From Pigoraptor chileana (lineage: Eukaryota; Opisthokonta; Filasterea): a DNA stretch of 20,664 bases. Position 1 is the first letter of the stretch. Each line of letters begins with the position of its first letter. The position numbers and the translations under genes were made by a program. The notes under the pieces were generated by a model. The model saw only the letters and a program-made list of their open reading frames with translations. It did no database searches and had not been told where the DNA came from. Of this stretch, positions 1 through 10,736 are shown piece after piece. The DNA is taken from assembly GCA_943704495.1 (NCBI GenBank), contig CALSCR010003722.1, forward strand, positions 1 through 20,664. Direction: 5' to 3'.

Positions 1-200
1 GGGAGTGGGTGCTGGCCGAGGCGTGCAGTGTAAGAGATCTCAAGCTGGCGAAACTCATCTCATATAAGAATATAGGGTTCGAACTATGTGCTTCATCATG
101 ATCAGGCCCGGCATCCGAACAGCCGCCAGTGTACGGACCGAAATCTTCATATTCAAAGCTCAACAGTAAATTACGGAAACGCTCAATCACCTCTGACCCT

Positions 201-221
201 CCCCCCCCCCCCCCCCCCCCC
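201..221. repeat. Poly(C) tract, 21 bases
   Basis: This is an uninterrupted run of 21 C, preceded by CCCT. G runs on this strand also occur inside introns of the RasGEF gene (14 G at 13052-13065 and 9 G at 13960-13968). Such tracts are prone to length error in sequencing and to real length polymorphism. Confidence 0.9.
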
Positions 222-810
222 AGACGGGACGGCTTCACTCGGCTTCAAGATGATAAACGACGCACACATCAAACCTGACACCACAGCCACAGCACAGTAT
301 TATTATTGCCACTGATATACAACAAGTGTGTTGTCAGGGCGGCGGTGCTCGGTCATAATGGCCGACGCCGGCGTGCACACACGCTCACTGACTGCCTCAA
401 GAGCTCACCCAGCAAAGGCTGCGACGAAGTAGAAATTCCGCCTTCTAATGCGTTTTTATGCGGGTGAAAAGTGAGTTTATGGGGGGAAACTGAGTGCCGG
501 ATCAGCTCGCGTTCTTAGTTGGCCTTCGGCCGCGCGGACCACTGAAGGGCCGTGAAGCCCAAATCTATCAAGATCGAATGCGGTGCTGCACGCCATTCGT
601 GCGTTGGTGCGTTCGTCCCCCTAATACACACTCTGTTATCATTTGTGAAATATAAATTCAGTTCGCTTATGTTTTCGTCTTTCGTCTTTGTGTGAGATTT
701 ATGCAACTCTTCCAATCAGAGAGCAGTGAAATAGTATTTGTAAGTTGGATATCGGAAAAACGCATCACAATATTCCGACGAGAATTATGTTGTGTATGGA
801 ATCCCTGGGC

Positions 811-951
811 CTGTAAAGAATTTCGGAATTTATTTCCGTATGAGACTCCCGGTCAAGGGTGCTTACACGAGCCAGCCGAGTGCCGCCGGCCGCCCCGGGG
901 CCGCCGGCTTGTGCTAAGAAGCACCCTTGCTCCCGCTACTGTAAAGAATTT
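811..951. repeat. GC-rich hairpin between 13-base direct repeats
   Basis: A perfect 11-base inverted repeat, CAAGGGTGCTT at 854-864 and its complement at 919-929, encloses a very GC-rich core. The core is itself nearly palindromic around CCCCGGGG (about 894-901). Outside the arms, CTGTAAAGAATTT occurs as a direct repeat at 811-823 and 939-951. The layout resembles a small non-autonomous insertion with target duplications, but the direct repeats do not abut the arms, so the origin is uncertain. Confidence 0.5.
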
Positions 952-1098
952 TGAATACCGACTCGCCACAACGCACGGAGGGTCATATAGCCTCGTAAGC
1001 ATAGTACCCTCGGCCATATCTCATCAGAAACGTGCACCCAGGCGCTGAACTGTGGTGTGCGCAAGCTTATTATTCTACCGTGATATGCTGATCAGATT

Positions 1099-2095
1099 CT
1101 ATAACACATAACTTTGGGCATATGTGCCATCGATATGTGCCGATGCTTCTGAAACACCCGCAGCAACCTTTGCCCCTTGAGAGTCACTGGTCGGGCTATT
1201 GGCCGTGTCATCGTTGGCGATATCATCTGACGGGTTCAGCTGGACATGTTCCGCCATGAGATCGATCAGCCAGTCCGGGCAGCGTAATCCCAAAACTTCG
1301 GCAATCTAATTTCACATCCAGAATAAATTGAAGCCGTTACAAAGTAGCTCGATCGCAAACTCGATCAGCTTTTTGAGCCTTACGCGTTCACGCCGAACGT
1401 GTCGAACTAACCGAAGGAGCCGAATGCGAACTCATTCGACGCGCCGGAATGCGGCGTCAGTCATACTTTCTGACTGGCAGATATTCTTGTCAGTAAGTCG
1501 AGGGTAACACTTTTTCGACTAAGCCAGGGAAACACACGCCATTGTCACGAAAAGGTGAGCCGACTGTTGTTCTTCGTTGCACAACCACATAATAGATGTT
1601 CCAACAAAGAGCTGCAAAATTTTCGTCCTGAGATCCGCCGCCGGCTGGCCGGCGACAATAGACTGCGGAAGGACGAATACGTCATCAGTAATCGTTTATG
1701 CGCTCTTTCACTGCGTTGACGAGTGCGTTGAGATTAGAATCGATCTTGCTTCCTAGACGAGGAAGCTCGCGCGCCTCTCCGAGAACGACGACATTGCTAG
1801 CAGCCGCAGCGCCGCCAAAGAACGGACGACAGTACCCCAGGGTATTATATTTTCGGCGTAAAGCCGGTGACCTCCACTACCGCCACATCGCCGGCTTGAA
1901 GTTCTGTGCGCACGTACTGCCCAAAAACGATGCAGTCGTCCGTTGGGAGGGCGTCGGCTTCTACACTCGAGCATGCCTTCCATGTATCGTTGTAAATTGC
2001 CCGGCGTTCGCCGGCGCCCGCGGCACTGCCGGACGGCCATTGGCATTCGCATTTGATGATCAACTGAATAGACCTTTGCGGCGCGACTGATTAGA
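1099..2095 (-). pseudogene. Broken coding remnant, family not recognised
   Basis: The minus strand shows several consecutive patches with the composition of real protein, such as AGDVAVVEVTG, VVVLGEARELPRLGS and LGLRCPDWLIDLM. They lie in different reading frames and are separated by breaks; I count at least three. No intron of the size used elsewhere in the window explains the frame changes. I do not recognise the family. It may be a decayed host gene, a transposon gene or an old virus-like insertion. The plus-strand open frame 1698-2090 lies antisense to it and is probably a shadow. No terminal repeats were found around it. I call it a fossil only because the coding signal is broken; its age cannot be judged from this window. 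Confidence 0.4.
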
Positions 2096-2765
2096 ACCCC
2101 TGCGACTGGCTTCGCAGGCATGTGATTGCGGATCCGTCAGCCCGGCGAGTGCCGACAGCCGTGTACTGGGTGGTGGGTGGGTACTGTGCCCGGCCGCCAG
2201 TCGGTGGCTGCCACCCCACCCCCTGCTGATTAGTCAATCAATCCCATCAATTTGACAGACTGACTATCCGGGTGAATCCGGGGTGAATCCGGTGATTGTC
2301 GGCAGCCTGGCCGGCATTGACTCAGACGCCGGCCGCGTGTTTGAGGCAGTCTCACCCGACACCTGTGAATATGAATGCACCATCAGTGAAAAACGGACGA
2401 GATGTCAATTCGACATATTGGTCTGAGCCGGACCGTACGGTAGCCGCTGTGAGCGCCAGTGTCCATGTGTGACTGTCGGCTCGCCGGCATCAAATTTCCG
2501 GGGCTCGCGCTGTTAGCATCTGAGATCAGTGACTCGGACTGATATTTCTACAGTCCGGACCGTCACACAGATCACAGATCCGAGCAGCCGGTTTGCCGTA
2601 AGAGGTGCATTACTGTTGCTCTGCCGGCAGTGAATTACAGCCGAGCAGCGTCGGCGGCATTGACACTGACGGAGTCGGACACGAGTCTGATATCTGTGCT
2701 TCCAACATTGACATTTAGTAGGCGTTATTGGTGGAATTAATCGGACCGCCGGCAACGTACGGCGG
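2096..2765. other. Upstream flank of receptor kinase; no gene seen
   Basis: No coding signal is convincing on either strand. The stretch is rich in CCGGC-type words and contains a short tandem repeat of GTGAATCCGG near 2271-2292. It should hold the promoter and 5' leader of the receptor kinase. I found no TATA box or other core element I would defend. The receptor frame has an in-frame TGA close to 2708, so its coding start must lie after that unless another exon is spliced on. Confidence 0.5.
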
Positions 2766-5700
2766 ATGGGTGGATCAGGATTGACGCGGACGTCAACAGT
2801 TGCGGCCGCATTTGCGTGTGGGTCCACATGCATTGCAATGATTAGATTACCCAGCAAACTGCGGCGGTCAGTGTGGCCCTTGCGGCGCATGCGGTGCGTT
2901 CGTGGCAGCTGCCAGTGGAATGACTGCGGTATCCTCCTCTCTGCGGCTGTGTTTGTGTTTGCGCTTGCGATGAATTCGTGCGCAGCGTTGAGCCCCGGCC
3001 CTCCTTCTGGTCTCACGTTTGGTCACAAAGAGAGTGGACGTGGCATATCTGACGTAACCTCGCGCGCTCAACTGCCGCTTCGGCGCGCGGCGGTTTCTGT
3101 GTCTGATCCCAGTGCAGTTGCCATGACTCCCACGCATTCCATAGGAAACAATGTGGCCGACTCAGCGCCGCAAACTCGGCAAAGGGTTCAGATTGCAAAC
3201 CCAACGATAGATGATCATGAGCGGCCGGCTCGACTCACGACGCAATCAACACCTCCGGAGTCAGTGTCGGAGTCAGTATCTGTTGGCTCGCGGATACAAG
3301 AAATTCGGCGCGAAACACTAGTCGAACCAAGTCATAATGACAGCGAAGGCGACGTGGGACTCTTGCTCGCCGAGATCCGTAGGGATATTGGCTCTGGCGC
3401 TCCGGAGGACGCTGAGGCTCTGTCGGAAAATGATCTCGGTGACGCGAGTTTTCTCTCAATTATCTCCCTTCTAGCCACTGCGAGCACGTCGAATGCGACC
3501 CGCCTCACCGACCTTGGCGATCTGCACGTGGATCAAGGTGTGCTCGTTTTTGTCCTTCCACCGCGCTCATCGATGCCTTGGTCCGTGGCCAGTGACGTCG
3601 GCGGTGGTATTGGCGGGAACAGTCCGTCAGGGGCTGGTGTGACCGCTGTGCCTGCCACCAGTCTTCCGCTCAGCGGCACATGGCGGTCTGTGGACTATGC
3701 AGGGGTTCGCTTTGATGGGAATGGCGCTGTTATTGCGTGCGGCGATGTGGAGCCACTGTCGCTGTTACTCAACGGCGGACAAATGTCGATCACACGTGTG
3801 TCGGTGGAAGGCTGCACCGGTGTGTTTGGCGCGCTTTCGGGTGTCCCCGGGAGCCAAGAAGCAACCAACCACGCCAACACAACGTCAACTCTGGCTGCAG
3901 ATGGGAACGGTGTTAAGGCTCTCTTTGACGTTGCTGCGGGCGCAACATTGCGATTGTCGGACACGGTCTTCAGGCATTTGCGCAATGTGCGCGTGGCAAC
4001 AGTCGCTGGCATCGTGCACGCCACCCGCACAACCCTTCTGAATTCCACGCTTGGAGACGACCTATCGGTGTCTGGCATTGCCACGGTGTGTGGAGAAGAC
4101 GACGATTGTGGCGGCGGTGCCTTGTTGAGGATGGTCGGCGCAGCGGAGGGGATTTTGGAGGATGTGCTTGTGGAGTGCACTGGGTGCATCGCAGTATGCT
4201 CAGGCGGCACACTCGTTCTTACCGACAACTCACAGCTTGTCGCCACGCGTCTTATTGTGCTCGGTGGCATTGGCAACAACGGCGGTGTAGTGTGGTTGTC
4301 TGACGCATCGGCATTCCATGCGGACTCGTGCATGTTTGCCAACACTCGCGCGATGCATGTTGGGGGAGTCGCCGTGCTGCGCGACCGCTCTGTTGCAATG
4401 TTCTCAAACTGCTCTGTTGAAAACACGTGGGCCCATGGCAGCTACCTCAACAACGATCAAACCGATTTCTCATCGATGCTTCCACTTGTCCCACCAGCTT
4501 CAATCATTGCCGCGGGTGTCGTGTCTGCGAGTGGATCGTCTGTTTTTTCTGTCGACGGGCTTGTTCTGTCGAATGTCTGGACAATAGGGGGTGCGCCCGC
4601 TTTTGTTGCGAGAGAAAACGCAACAATGGTATTGCAATCCACCGATGTGGTCTCGACTGCATTGGGTGACGTTGGGGGGCTCGTCCACATGTACGACGCC
4701 AGCGTAGTGTCCGTGAGCGCGCTAAACCACCATTTTCACCCGCAATCTCTGCAGACAGATAGCGGCCAGTATACCGCGCTCTTTCTGTGCGACGACCGCG
4801 CGTCCCTCGATGTCAGCGCATCTGTGTTCCTCATGCTTTTTAGTCCGGTGCCTTTTGTATTGTTGCGAGCTCAGTCGACCGCGACACTTCGCGGCCTTCG
4901 TGTCGCATCTTCACCGATCTTTGTCTTTGAGCGGTATACGTTATTGTTGTGGTCGATCCATGCGTCCCACCTCCATCTGGAGGATTCTAACTTCGAAAAC
5001 GTCCAGGCTTGGCTAAATGTCATGACTCTCAGCGATGATGCACGTGTCACAATCAATGGTCTTCGGCTACAGGGTGCATCAGCTTTTGCGTCAATGACCA
5101 GCCGTGCCATACTGGAGATTCGGGCATCCGAGTTGGTTGATTTGTTGGCGATTGCACAGCTTGATATCGATTCCATCGTTAGGATGCATGATGTGAGCGT
5201 ATCTCACGTTATCGCTGGAGGCTTCGTTGTAGAAGGTTCTTCGATTGTCGAAATTGCTTCTTGTCGGTTCGTGAACATTTCTACGTTTCACGTACCGACC
5301 TGGATGTATGAGGAAAATGCGATTGGTCCAAATGAGCTAGTATTTTTTATGTCTGGTGGATTCGCAAAGCTCCTCGACTCCTCCCGAATGGTCGTGAAGG
5401 ACACCAGCGTCGTTGGCGCCAGAGCTGAGTTGGCGGGCGGCGCATTTTTTATGGTTGCGCGCGCCCAGCTCACTCTCGAGGACTGCAATATCACAGATGC
5501 TCGCGTGACGATGGACGCACAGTTTTGGAGGGACTTTTTGCAGAGGGGGATTCAAGCGATCCCCGATCTTCTCATCCCGGCCTATTTGCAGCACGCCCCG
5601 TTTGGAGGACTTCTTGCCAGTTTGATACTTCCTACCGATCCTGGACACCCTGAACTGGAAGACATGAAGCAGCGAGTGCAACTGACACGCGTGACGCTGT

Positions 5701-8700
5701 CGGACGTGTCGACGACCGGGAAAGGAGGCGTCTTCTTCATGGGCGCCACTGGCACCACCATTACCATCAACTCGATGGAGGTGACCCGTGCGAGTGCTGG
5801 TTTTGGGGCTGGATTCTTGGACGCGCGGACGGATGTGTCGGTAATTGCGACGGGCCTTATCGTGTCGAACTGCTCCGGGCAATACGGTGGCGTCTTCGGC
5901 ATGCACGAGTCATCGAACCTCACTGTTGAAACGTCTCGCTTTGACAATGTGCGAGCAGAGACAACTGGAGGATTTGTGCATGCACAGGACAGCGTGCACG
6001 CAACAATCATCTCCACTGTCGTATCAAATGCGAGGGCGACCAATGGCGCTGTTTTTTGTCTTCAAGATGCGGCGCGCGCCAATATAACTCTGCTGAGCGT
6101 CGACAACGCTGTCGCACTCCACGCCGGTGGTGTTGCGTCGTTGTTCGATGATTCATTTGCCACCTTTGATACCGTGCGGGTTGTCCAGGCACACGCCGGC
6201 ACTGATGGGGGGGTGATTTCACTAGTGGCGCGCTCATATGCATCGCTGTCCGATGTTTTTGTCACTTTTTTTTCGGCGGCGGAGAATGGAGGCTTTGTGT
6301 CTGCAACTGATGACACGAATCTTCACATCACAAGAGTGCACCTGGAGGACGGCCATGGAAAGCGTGGGGGCGCCTTACGCATTGCTGTCTTTGCACGCGC
6401 GACCGCATCCGATATTCACGCCACCGACGTACTCTCGCAACTCGAGGGTGGCTTCGCAGCTGTGCAAGGAGATTCGCATCTCAACATAACCAAGTTGAAC
6501 GTGCGGCGTGCTTCCGCGAAAATCGGTGCCGTTCTGCATGTGTCCGGAACTGCCATAGTCGATTGCAACACCACGGAGGCCGTCGACATGCACGCGCTGT
6601 TCACTGGCGGATTTGCACATGTGCAGAATTCCGGCGTTGTGTTTGTGTACCGTCTAGACCCCCTGGTGAATGCGACGGCCGCGAGGGGGGGCGCCTTCAG
6701 TCTGTCGGAATCTGCCTTGGTCGTCGTCGAATCAAGTGCAATCAGAAACAGCTCTGCGCGCGTGAGTGGCGGATTTGTCTTTGCTGCCCTGGAGTCGCGC
6801 TTAGTGGCGACATCGATATCCGTGCATGGAACAACTGCGCCCATCGGGGGCATGGTCCATGCCATGGATTCATCCGTCGTAACCGTCACGAACAGCCTCG
6901 TTGACCGCCCCAGTGCGGTGAAGCATGGCGGCGTTGCCAGAGTGGAAACGGACGCAGCACTGTCGCTGACGAATGTGACAATCCTCGCCGCGTCAGTGCA
7001 AGAAAAAGGAGGCGTCATCTCACTGGAGGACTCGGCAGTGGTGTCGGTTGCATCCACGAGTGTTTACGGCGCGCACGCAGGCACATTCGGTGGATTTGCG
7101 TGGGTCGGTGGCGCCGCAAACATGTCGGCTATGAATGTGATCTTGAATGGAGGAAATGCAAGGTCGGGAGCGGTGCTGTATGCGGACGAGGAAAGCACAT
7201 CGGTGCTGACTGGCATGACCGTACGCGGCGCAACCGCACAGTCGTCTGGCGGGTGTCTCTACATTGCGCAAACGGCGAGCGTGTCTGTCGGCGGCGGGGT
7301 GTATCTGGACTGTCGTGCGGGCGCGACGACCACCACGGCAGGCGCAGGGGGTGTGGCCTTTGTGGAGAGAGGGGCGCGCCTCACCATCACTTTTCCCACG
7401 ACTTTTGTGTCGCCGGGCGCCGTGCTTGGACCCGCATTCTACTCCGAGGGCGCGCTCGACAGCGTCACCCGCAACAATGCAAATGTCACGGGCCCGCTGT
7501 ACAGCCCGCTGGATGTGCAGGCCGTGCTTCCGGGGTGGGCGTCTGGTCCGACGTTCTCCAGCGCACCGGTCGTTATGGAAGCGCGGTTTGCAAACGGCGA
7601 TATCGCAACAGCGCTCTCTGTTGTGCCTGGTGCAGAGCTGCCGGCCTTTCGCCTGTGGGTCCGGGACCTCTACGGCAACAGCTTGTCAATCGACGCTCGC
7701 AAGCCGCTTGCCGTGCGTCTCGGCATATTCAATGGGTCTGCGGATACACCCGGTGGGGTGGGCGTGCGCTCTCTGGCAGATGGCGTGGCTGTCGATCCCG
7801 TGCTGCGTGGAGACACCGAGCGGAGCTTTGGGTTGCAACCGAGTGTGTTGTTTGAGTCCCTGCGGCTGTTTGCTCAGAGGGGGACGTACCGACTTGGAAT
7901 TGTGTCGCCGAACCCATTTTTATATGGACGTCTGGACCAAACGGCTTCAAATAGCCGTCTCCTTGACACATTTGCGCTGACAGTGTCGGTTGGTGACTGT
8001 CTCCAAGGGCAGGTGCTGCAGGACACGGCCAGCGGGCCCAGCTGTGTGGATATTCAGGCGAGCGCGGGAAGCAGCAATGTTGTTACGATTGCGGCTGCCA
8101 CGTCGGTTGTTGGGGCACTGATTGTGGCCCTCCTTGTGTTTGCGTTGTTGCGCTGGCGCCTCATGAGCATTCGCCTCGCAGAGAGCCGCGCAACGCACAA
8201 GGAATTCCTCGCCAAACACGTGGCAAACAACGCAACACTAGGGGCCTTGGAGCTGCCGCCGGACACAGTTGAGCTGTTTGAGAAGCTGGGAGAGGGCGAG
8301 TTTGGCGTCGTCGTGAGAGCCCGCGTCATCTTCAATGGCCGTCCACGTGTGTGTGCTGCCAAGATGATGAAGCCGGGGTGAGTGTGCTTCCCACGGGTAT
8401 TCAGTCGGCCGTATGCCACTGTGCGTGATGTGTGCGTGAGATGTGTGTGTGTGTTTGTGCGAATGTGTGCGTGTTGCGTGTATGCAGGTGCACGCCGCTG
8501 TGGACGTTAGTGTAGCGTATGGCTTCAATGCGCATCGCTCGGCAGACATATGCAATCATATTGCTCCCCGTTGCGATGACGATGAGTAATGGCGGAGAGT
8601 TACATGTGCTCGCAGGGCGACATTTGACCAGCGCTGCGATTTCGTCTCTGAAGCCGACGTGATGCAAGGCCTCCACCACCCGCACGTGGTCTCCCTGTGC

Positions 8701-10435
8701 GGCGTTGTGCTCACTTTCGAGCCCATGCTCATCCTGCTCGAGTACGTTCCGTACGGCAGTCTGCTCTCGTTTGTGCGGGCGATTCCCGCAACACAGCGGT
8801 ACAATCCGCACACGGCAGATATGTTGCTTACGTTTTGCAGCCACATTGCGAGCGGAATGGCCTATCTTGCACAGATGCATGTCGTTCACAGGTGGGTTCG
8901 GTTGCTCTGTTTCCCAATCATGCAATGGGGAAGCGTGGGCTACTCCAAGGGGCCAAATTTGAGAGTGTAGACAATGGAATGGAGTCGTTGGTTCGTGAGT
9001 GCGTGAAAAAATTACAAAGGGGAGAAGACATAACGCAGCGTACTGAAAAAGTCTCTCTGGGTCCAGTACCGCCAACGCAAGCACTCCCAACAACACGTAC
9101 TAATAAGCGGTTGTCTCTCGAAAATGTCCTTGTGATCAGGGATCTGGCGGCTCGAAACTGCATGGTCGGCCAGGACTCGTTTGGCGAGTACCAGATCAAG
9201 GTTGCTGATTTCGGGCTTTCGGGGACCTCCGGAGACAAGAACTACTTTCGCAAGCAGGAAAAGCCCTCGCGTGTGGCGGAAAAACTGCCGATCCGTTGGA
9301 TCGCGCCAGAGATAGTTTGCGATCGCAAGTTTGACAGTGTGGGTTGCGTGTGTGTGTGTGAGTGGGTAGTGTGTGGGTTGCATGTGTGAGTGGGTTGCGT
9401 CTGCGCGTCTGTGAGTCTGTCCGCATTGTCAGTGGGAATGTGGGTGCGAATGTAAGCGTAAAATGCTCTACCTTCACCACATGAACACTTTTTTTTGCGC
9501 GAGGCCCACCTAACGTCCTCGCATATGCCAATTGCAGGCGTCGGATTGCTGGGCGTATGGAGTCACGTGCTGGGAGGTTTTCTCGTATGGTGCGATTCCC
9601 TACTCGACAATGACAGGGACTGCCGTTGTGCAGTACCTGAACGGCGGGGGTCGCCTATCGCGGCCCGATGGCTGCCCACCACAAATATTCGACATGATCA
9701 TCAGTCCTTGTTGGCACGCCGAGAGGGAATGCAGGGTGTGTAATTGCAACTGCTGCATTGTGTGGGCGTGTACCTCACTCTGAGACTCGCGCCAGTTGGT
9801 TCTCTCAGGGGCAGTGTCGAATGGTGAACGTTGATCGAGTTTGATGGTACCATGAAACTGATGTAATGTTGGTCCCATCTTTGCACTTATGGCCGCTTAC
9901 CCCTGTATTTTATACCCTACTTGTTCCATCATGTCTCTATACCTATCTTCTTACCATTATACCTGATCATACCCTGCTTGCACTCACTCGCCCCCCTTTG
10001 CCCTCCTGTCAATTTTCAATGCAGCCCACATTCGAAGAGCTCACCAAAATCGTCTTCCCGGACAACAACGACGGAAGTGCGCAGCGCATCACCAGCGTCG
10101 GTGGCGTATCAAAAGGCATCGGCTTTGATGGCATTTCGAAGATAAATAGCACAGCCCCTGTTGATTCCTTCAATCCGACGGGACTGGGCTATGCACGCGA
10201 GGACTCAGGATACGTGAACATGCAGACGGCGCCCCAGGAGATTGGCATCGATATGGCCGCCTCGAGTTCGATGGCGCCCATCCGAAGCGGTGTGTCTGAA
10301 GTCAAGACGGCGCCGTCACTCTCACCATATGACAATGTACTTGTCGAAATCTTGCTTCTGTCGGTGGAACCGAGCGTTCCCGGCAGCACTGCGAGGAGTA
10401 CATCGACGGTGGATGTTTACGAAACACTTGTGTGA
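2766..10435 (+). CDS. Receptor tyrosine kinase with Pmp-like beta-helix ectodomain
   Basis: Exons 2766-8377, 8616-8891, 9140-9338, 9538-9735 and 10025-10435 join in frame to 2231 residues. Met42 (base 2889) is an equally good start, because it directly precedes a signal-peptide core (GILLSAAVFVFALA). Residues about 314-1545 form an extracellular beta-helix-like region; residues 987-1554 hold 21 GG repeats of about 27 residues. A beta-rich membrane-proximal domain, a transmembrane helix (1772-1795) and a kinase domain (about 1835-2105) follow. Kinase motifs are complete: glycine loop GEGEFG, Lys1866, helix-C Glu1883, HRDLAARN with Asp1964, DFG Asp1986, and the tyrosine-kinase signature LPIRWIAPE. 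Tyr1998 is the only activation-loop tyrosine. The tail has Tyr2151, Tyr2158 (YVNM), Tyr2197 (YDNV) and Tyr2227 (YETL). The kinase should be active and membrane-bound. The ligand is unknown. Donors are gtgagt, gtgggt, gtgggt and gtgtgt. Confidence 0.88.
5724..7427 (+). repeat. Coding array of about 21 GG beta-helix repeats in the receptor
   Basis: Within the receptor's first exon, a GG or GA doublet followed by a hydrophobic pair recurs 21 times. Examples are GGVFFM, GGFVHA, GGVISL, GGFAWV and GGCLYI. From the first GG (residue 987) to the last (residue 1528) the mean step is 27.05 residues, close to one turn of a large right-handed beta-helix. Earlier, less regular units carry an FxN element before GG, as in MFANTRAMHVGG. 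GGA(I/L/V) together with FxxN defines the chlamydial polymorphic membrane protein repeat, so the resemblance is to that type. DNA-level identity between units is low, so the array is old rather than a recent tandem expansion. Confidence 0.75.
9098..9104 (+). other. Candidate branch point in receptor intron 2
   Basis: TACTAAT lies 36 bases upstream of the acceptor at 9139/9140, a normal distance for a branch point. It supports the splice that joins HR to DLAARN across a phase-2 intron. Confidence 0.45.
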
Positions 10436-10467
10436 AAATTGCATTGGACCAGTTTGAAGCCCATTTG

Positions 10468-10572
10468 TGTCACGTGATATGTCCCTTATTTACCAAATTA
10501 GGGAACAAAAGCCACTTTCACAAACAACCAATGTTATGTCACGTGATCTTCCTTATTTACCAAATTAGGGAA
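10468..10572. promoter_or_regulatory. Duplicated E-box plus CArG-box module
   Basis: Two near-identical copies (10468-10505 and 10537-10572) start 69 bases apart. Each has TGTCACGTGAT with the palindromic E-box CACGTG (10471-10476 and 10540-10545). About 20 bases on, each has CCAAATTAGG (10493-10502 and 10560-10569), which fits the SRF-type CArG rule CC(A/T)6GG exactly. The module lies 411-510 bases upstream of the RasGEF start and just after the receptor stop. It could drive the RasGEF gene or lie in the receptor 3' UTR. Binding by Myc/bHLH-zip and MADS-box factors is inferred from motif identity only. Confidence 0.55.
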
Positions 10573-10730
10573 TAGAACGACCCCCAAAACCAATCAAACA
10601 ACCGACACGCACACACAACCACAACACATCGAGAAAACAACACATTGACAATATGTGCATCTGAGTTCGCGTTTGCATTCCCCACAATAACCCAAAAACA
10701 ACAGAAAGAAACGTAAACGAACCAAGCGCT

Positions 10731-10736
10731 ATTAAA
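10731..10736 (+). terminator. Candidate poly(A) signal of the receptor gene
   Basis: ATTAAA, the common variant signal, lies 296 bases after the receptor stop. GT-rich sequence follows within about 40-65 bases. No AATAAA was seen between the two genes. Confidence 0.3.

Larger units (their letters stand above)
1..1098. other. No intact gene recognised; left flank
   Basis: I see no supportable gene here. Open frames exist on both strands (for example 692-1048 on plus and 715-515 on minus), but none shows a domain, a signal peptide or clear splice junctions. The first 90 bases are open in one plus frame up to a TGA near base 113 and could be the tail of a gene cut by the window edge; nothing in that peptide is recognisable. 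The stretch holds a 21-base C run (201-221) and a GC-rich hairpin (854-929), listed separately. Confidence 0.5.

Noticed and set aside
692-1048. 118-residue plus-strand open frame
   Set aside because: It runs through the GC-rich hairpin, shows no domain or splice pattern and starts inside low-information sequence. Probably chance.
1698-2090. 130-residue plus-strand open frame
   Set aside because: It lies antisense to the stronger minus-strand coding remnant and has the Arg/Pro-rich look of a shadow frame.
3695-4426. 243-residue minus-strand open frame inside the receptor
   Set aside because: It is antisense to the repeat ectodomain; its Thr/Pro/Ser-rich composition follows from the complement of the coding strand.
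7100-7980. Two long plus-strand open frames (251 and 238 residues) in alternative frames of the receptor
   Set aside because: They overlap the well-supported receptor frame and are Arg/Cys-rich shadows of a GC-rich coding exon.
8697-9389. 230-residue frame running through receptor intron 2
   Set aside because: It reads exon 2 out of frame. Only splicing 8891 to 9140 restores HRDLAARN. In the exon-2 frame, retention of the intron meets a stop.
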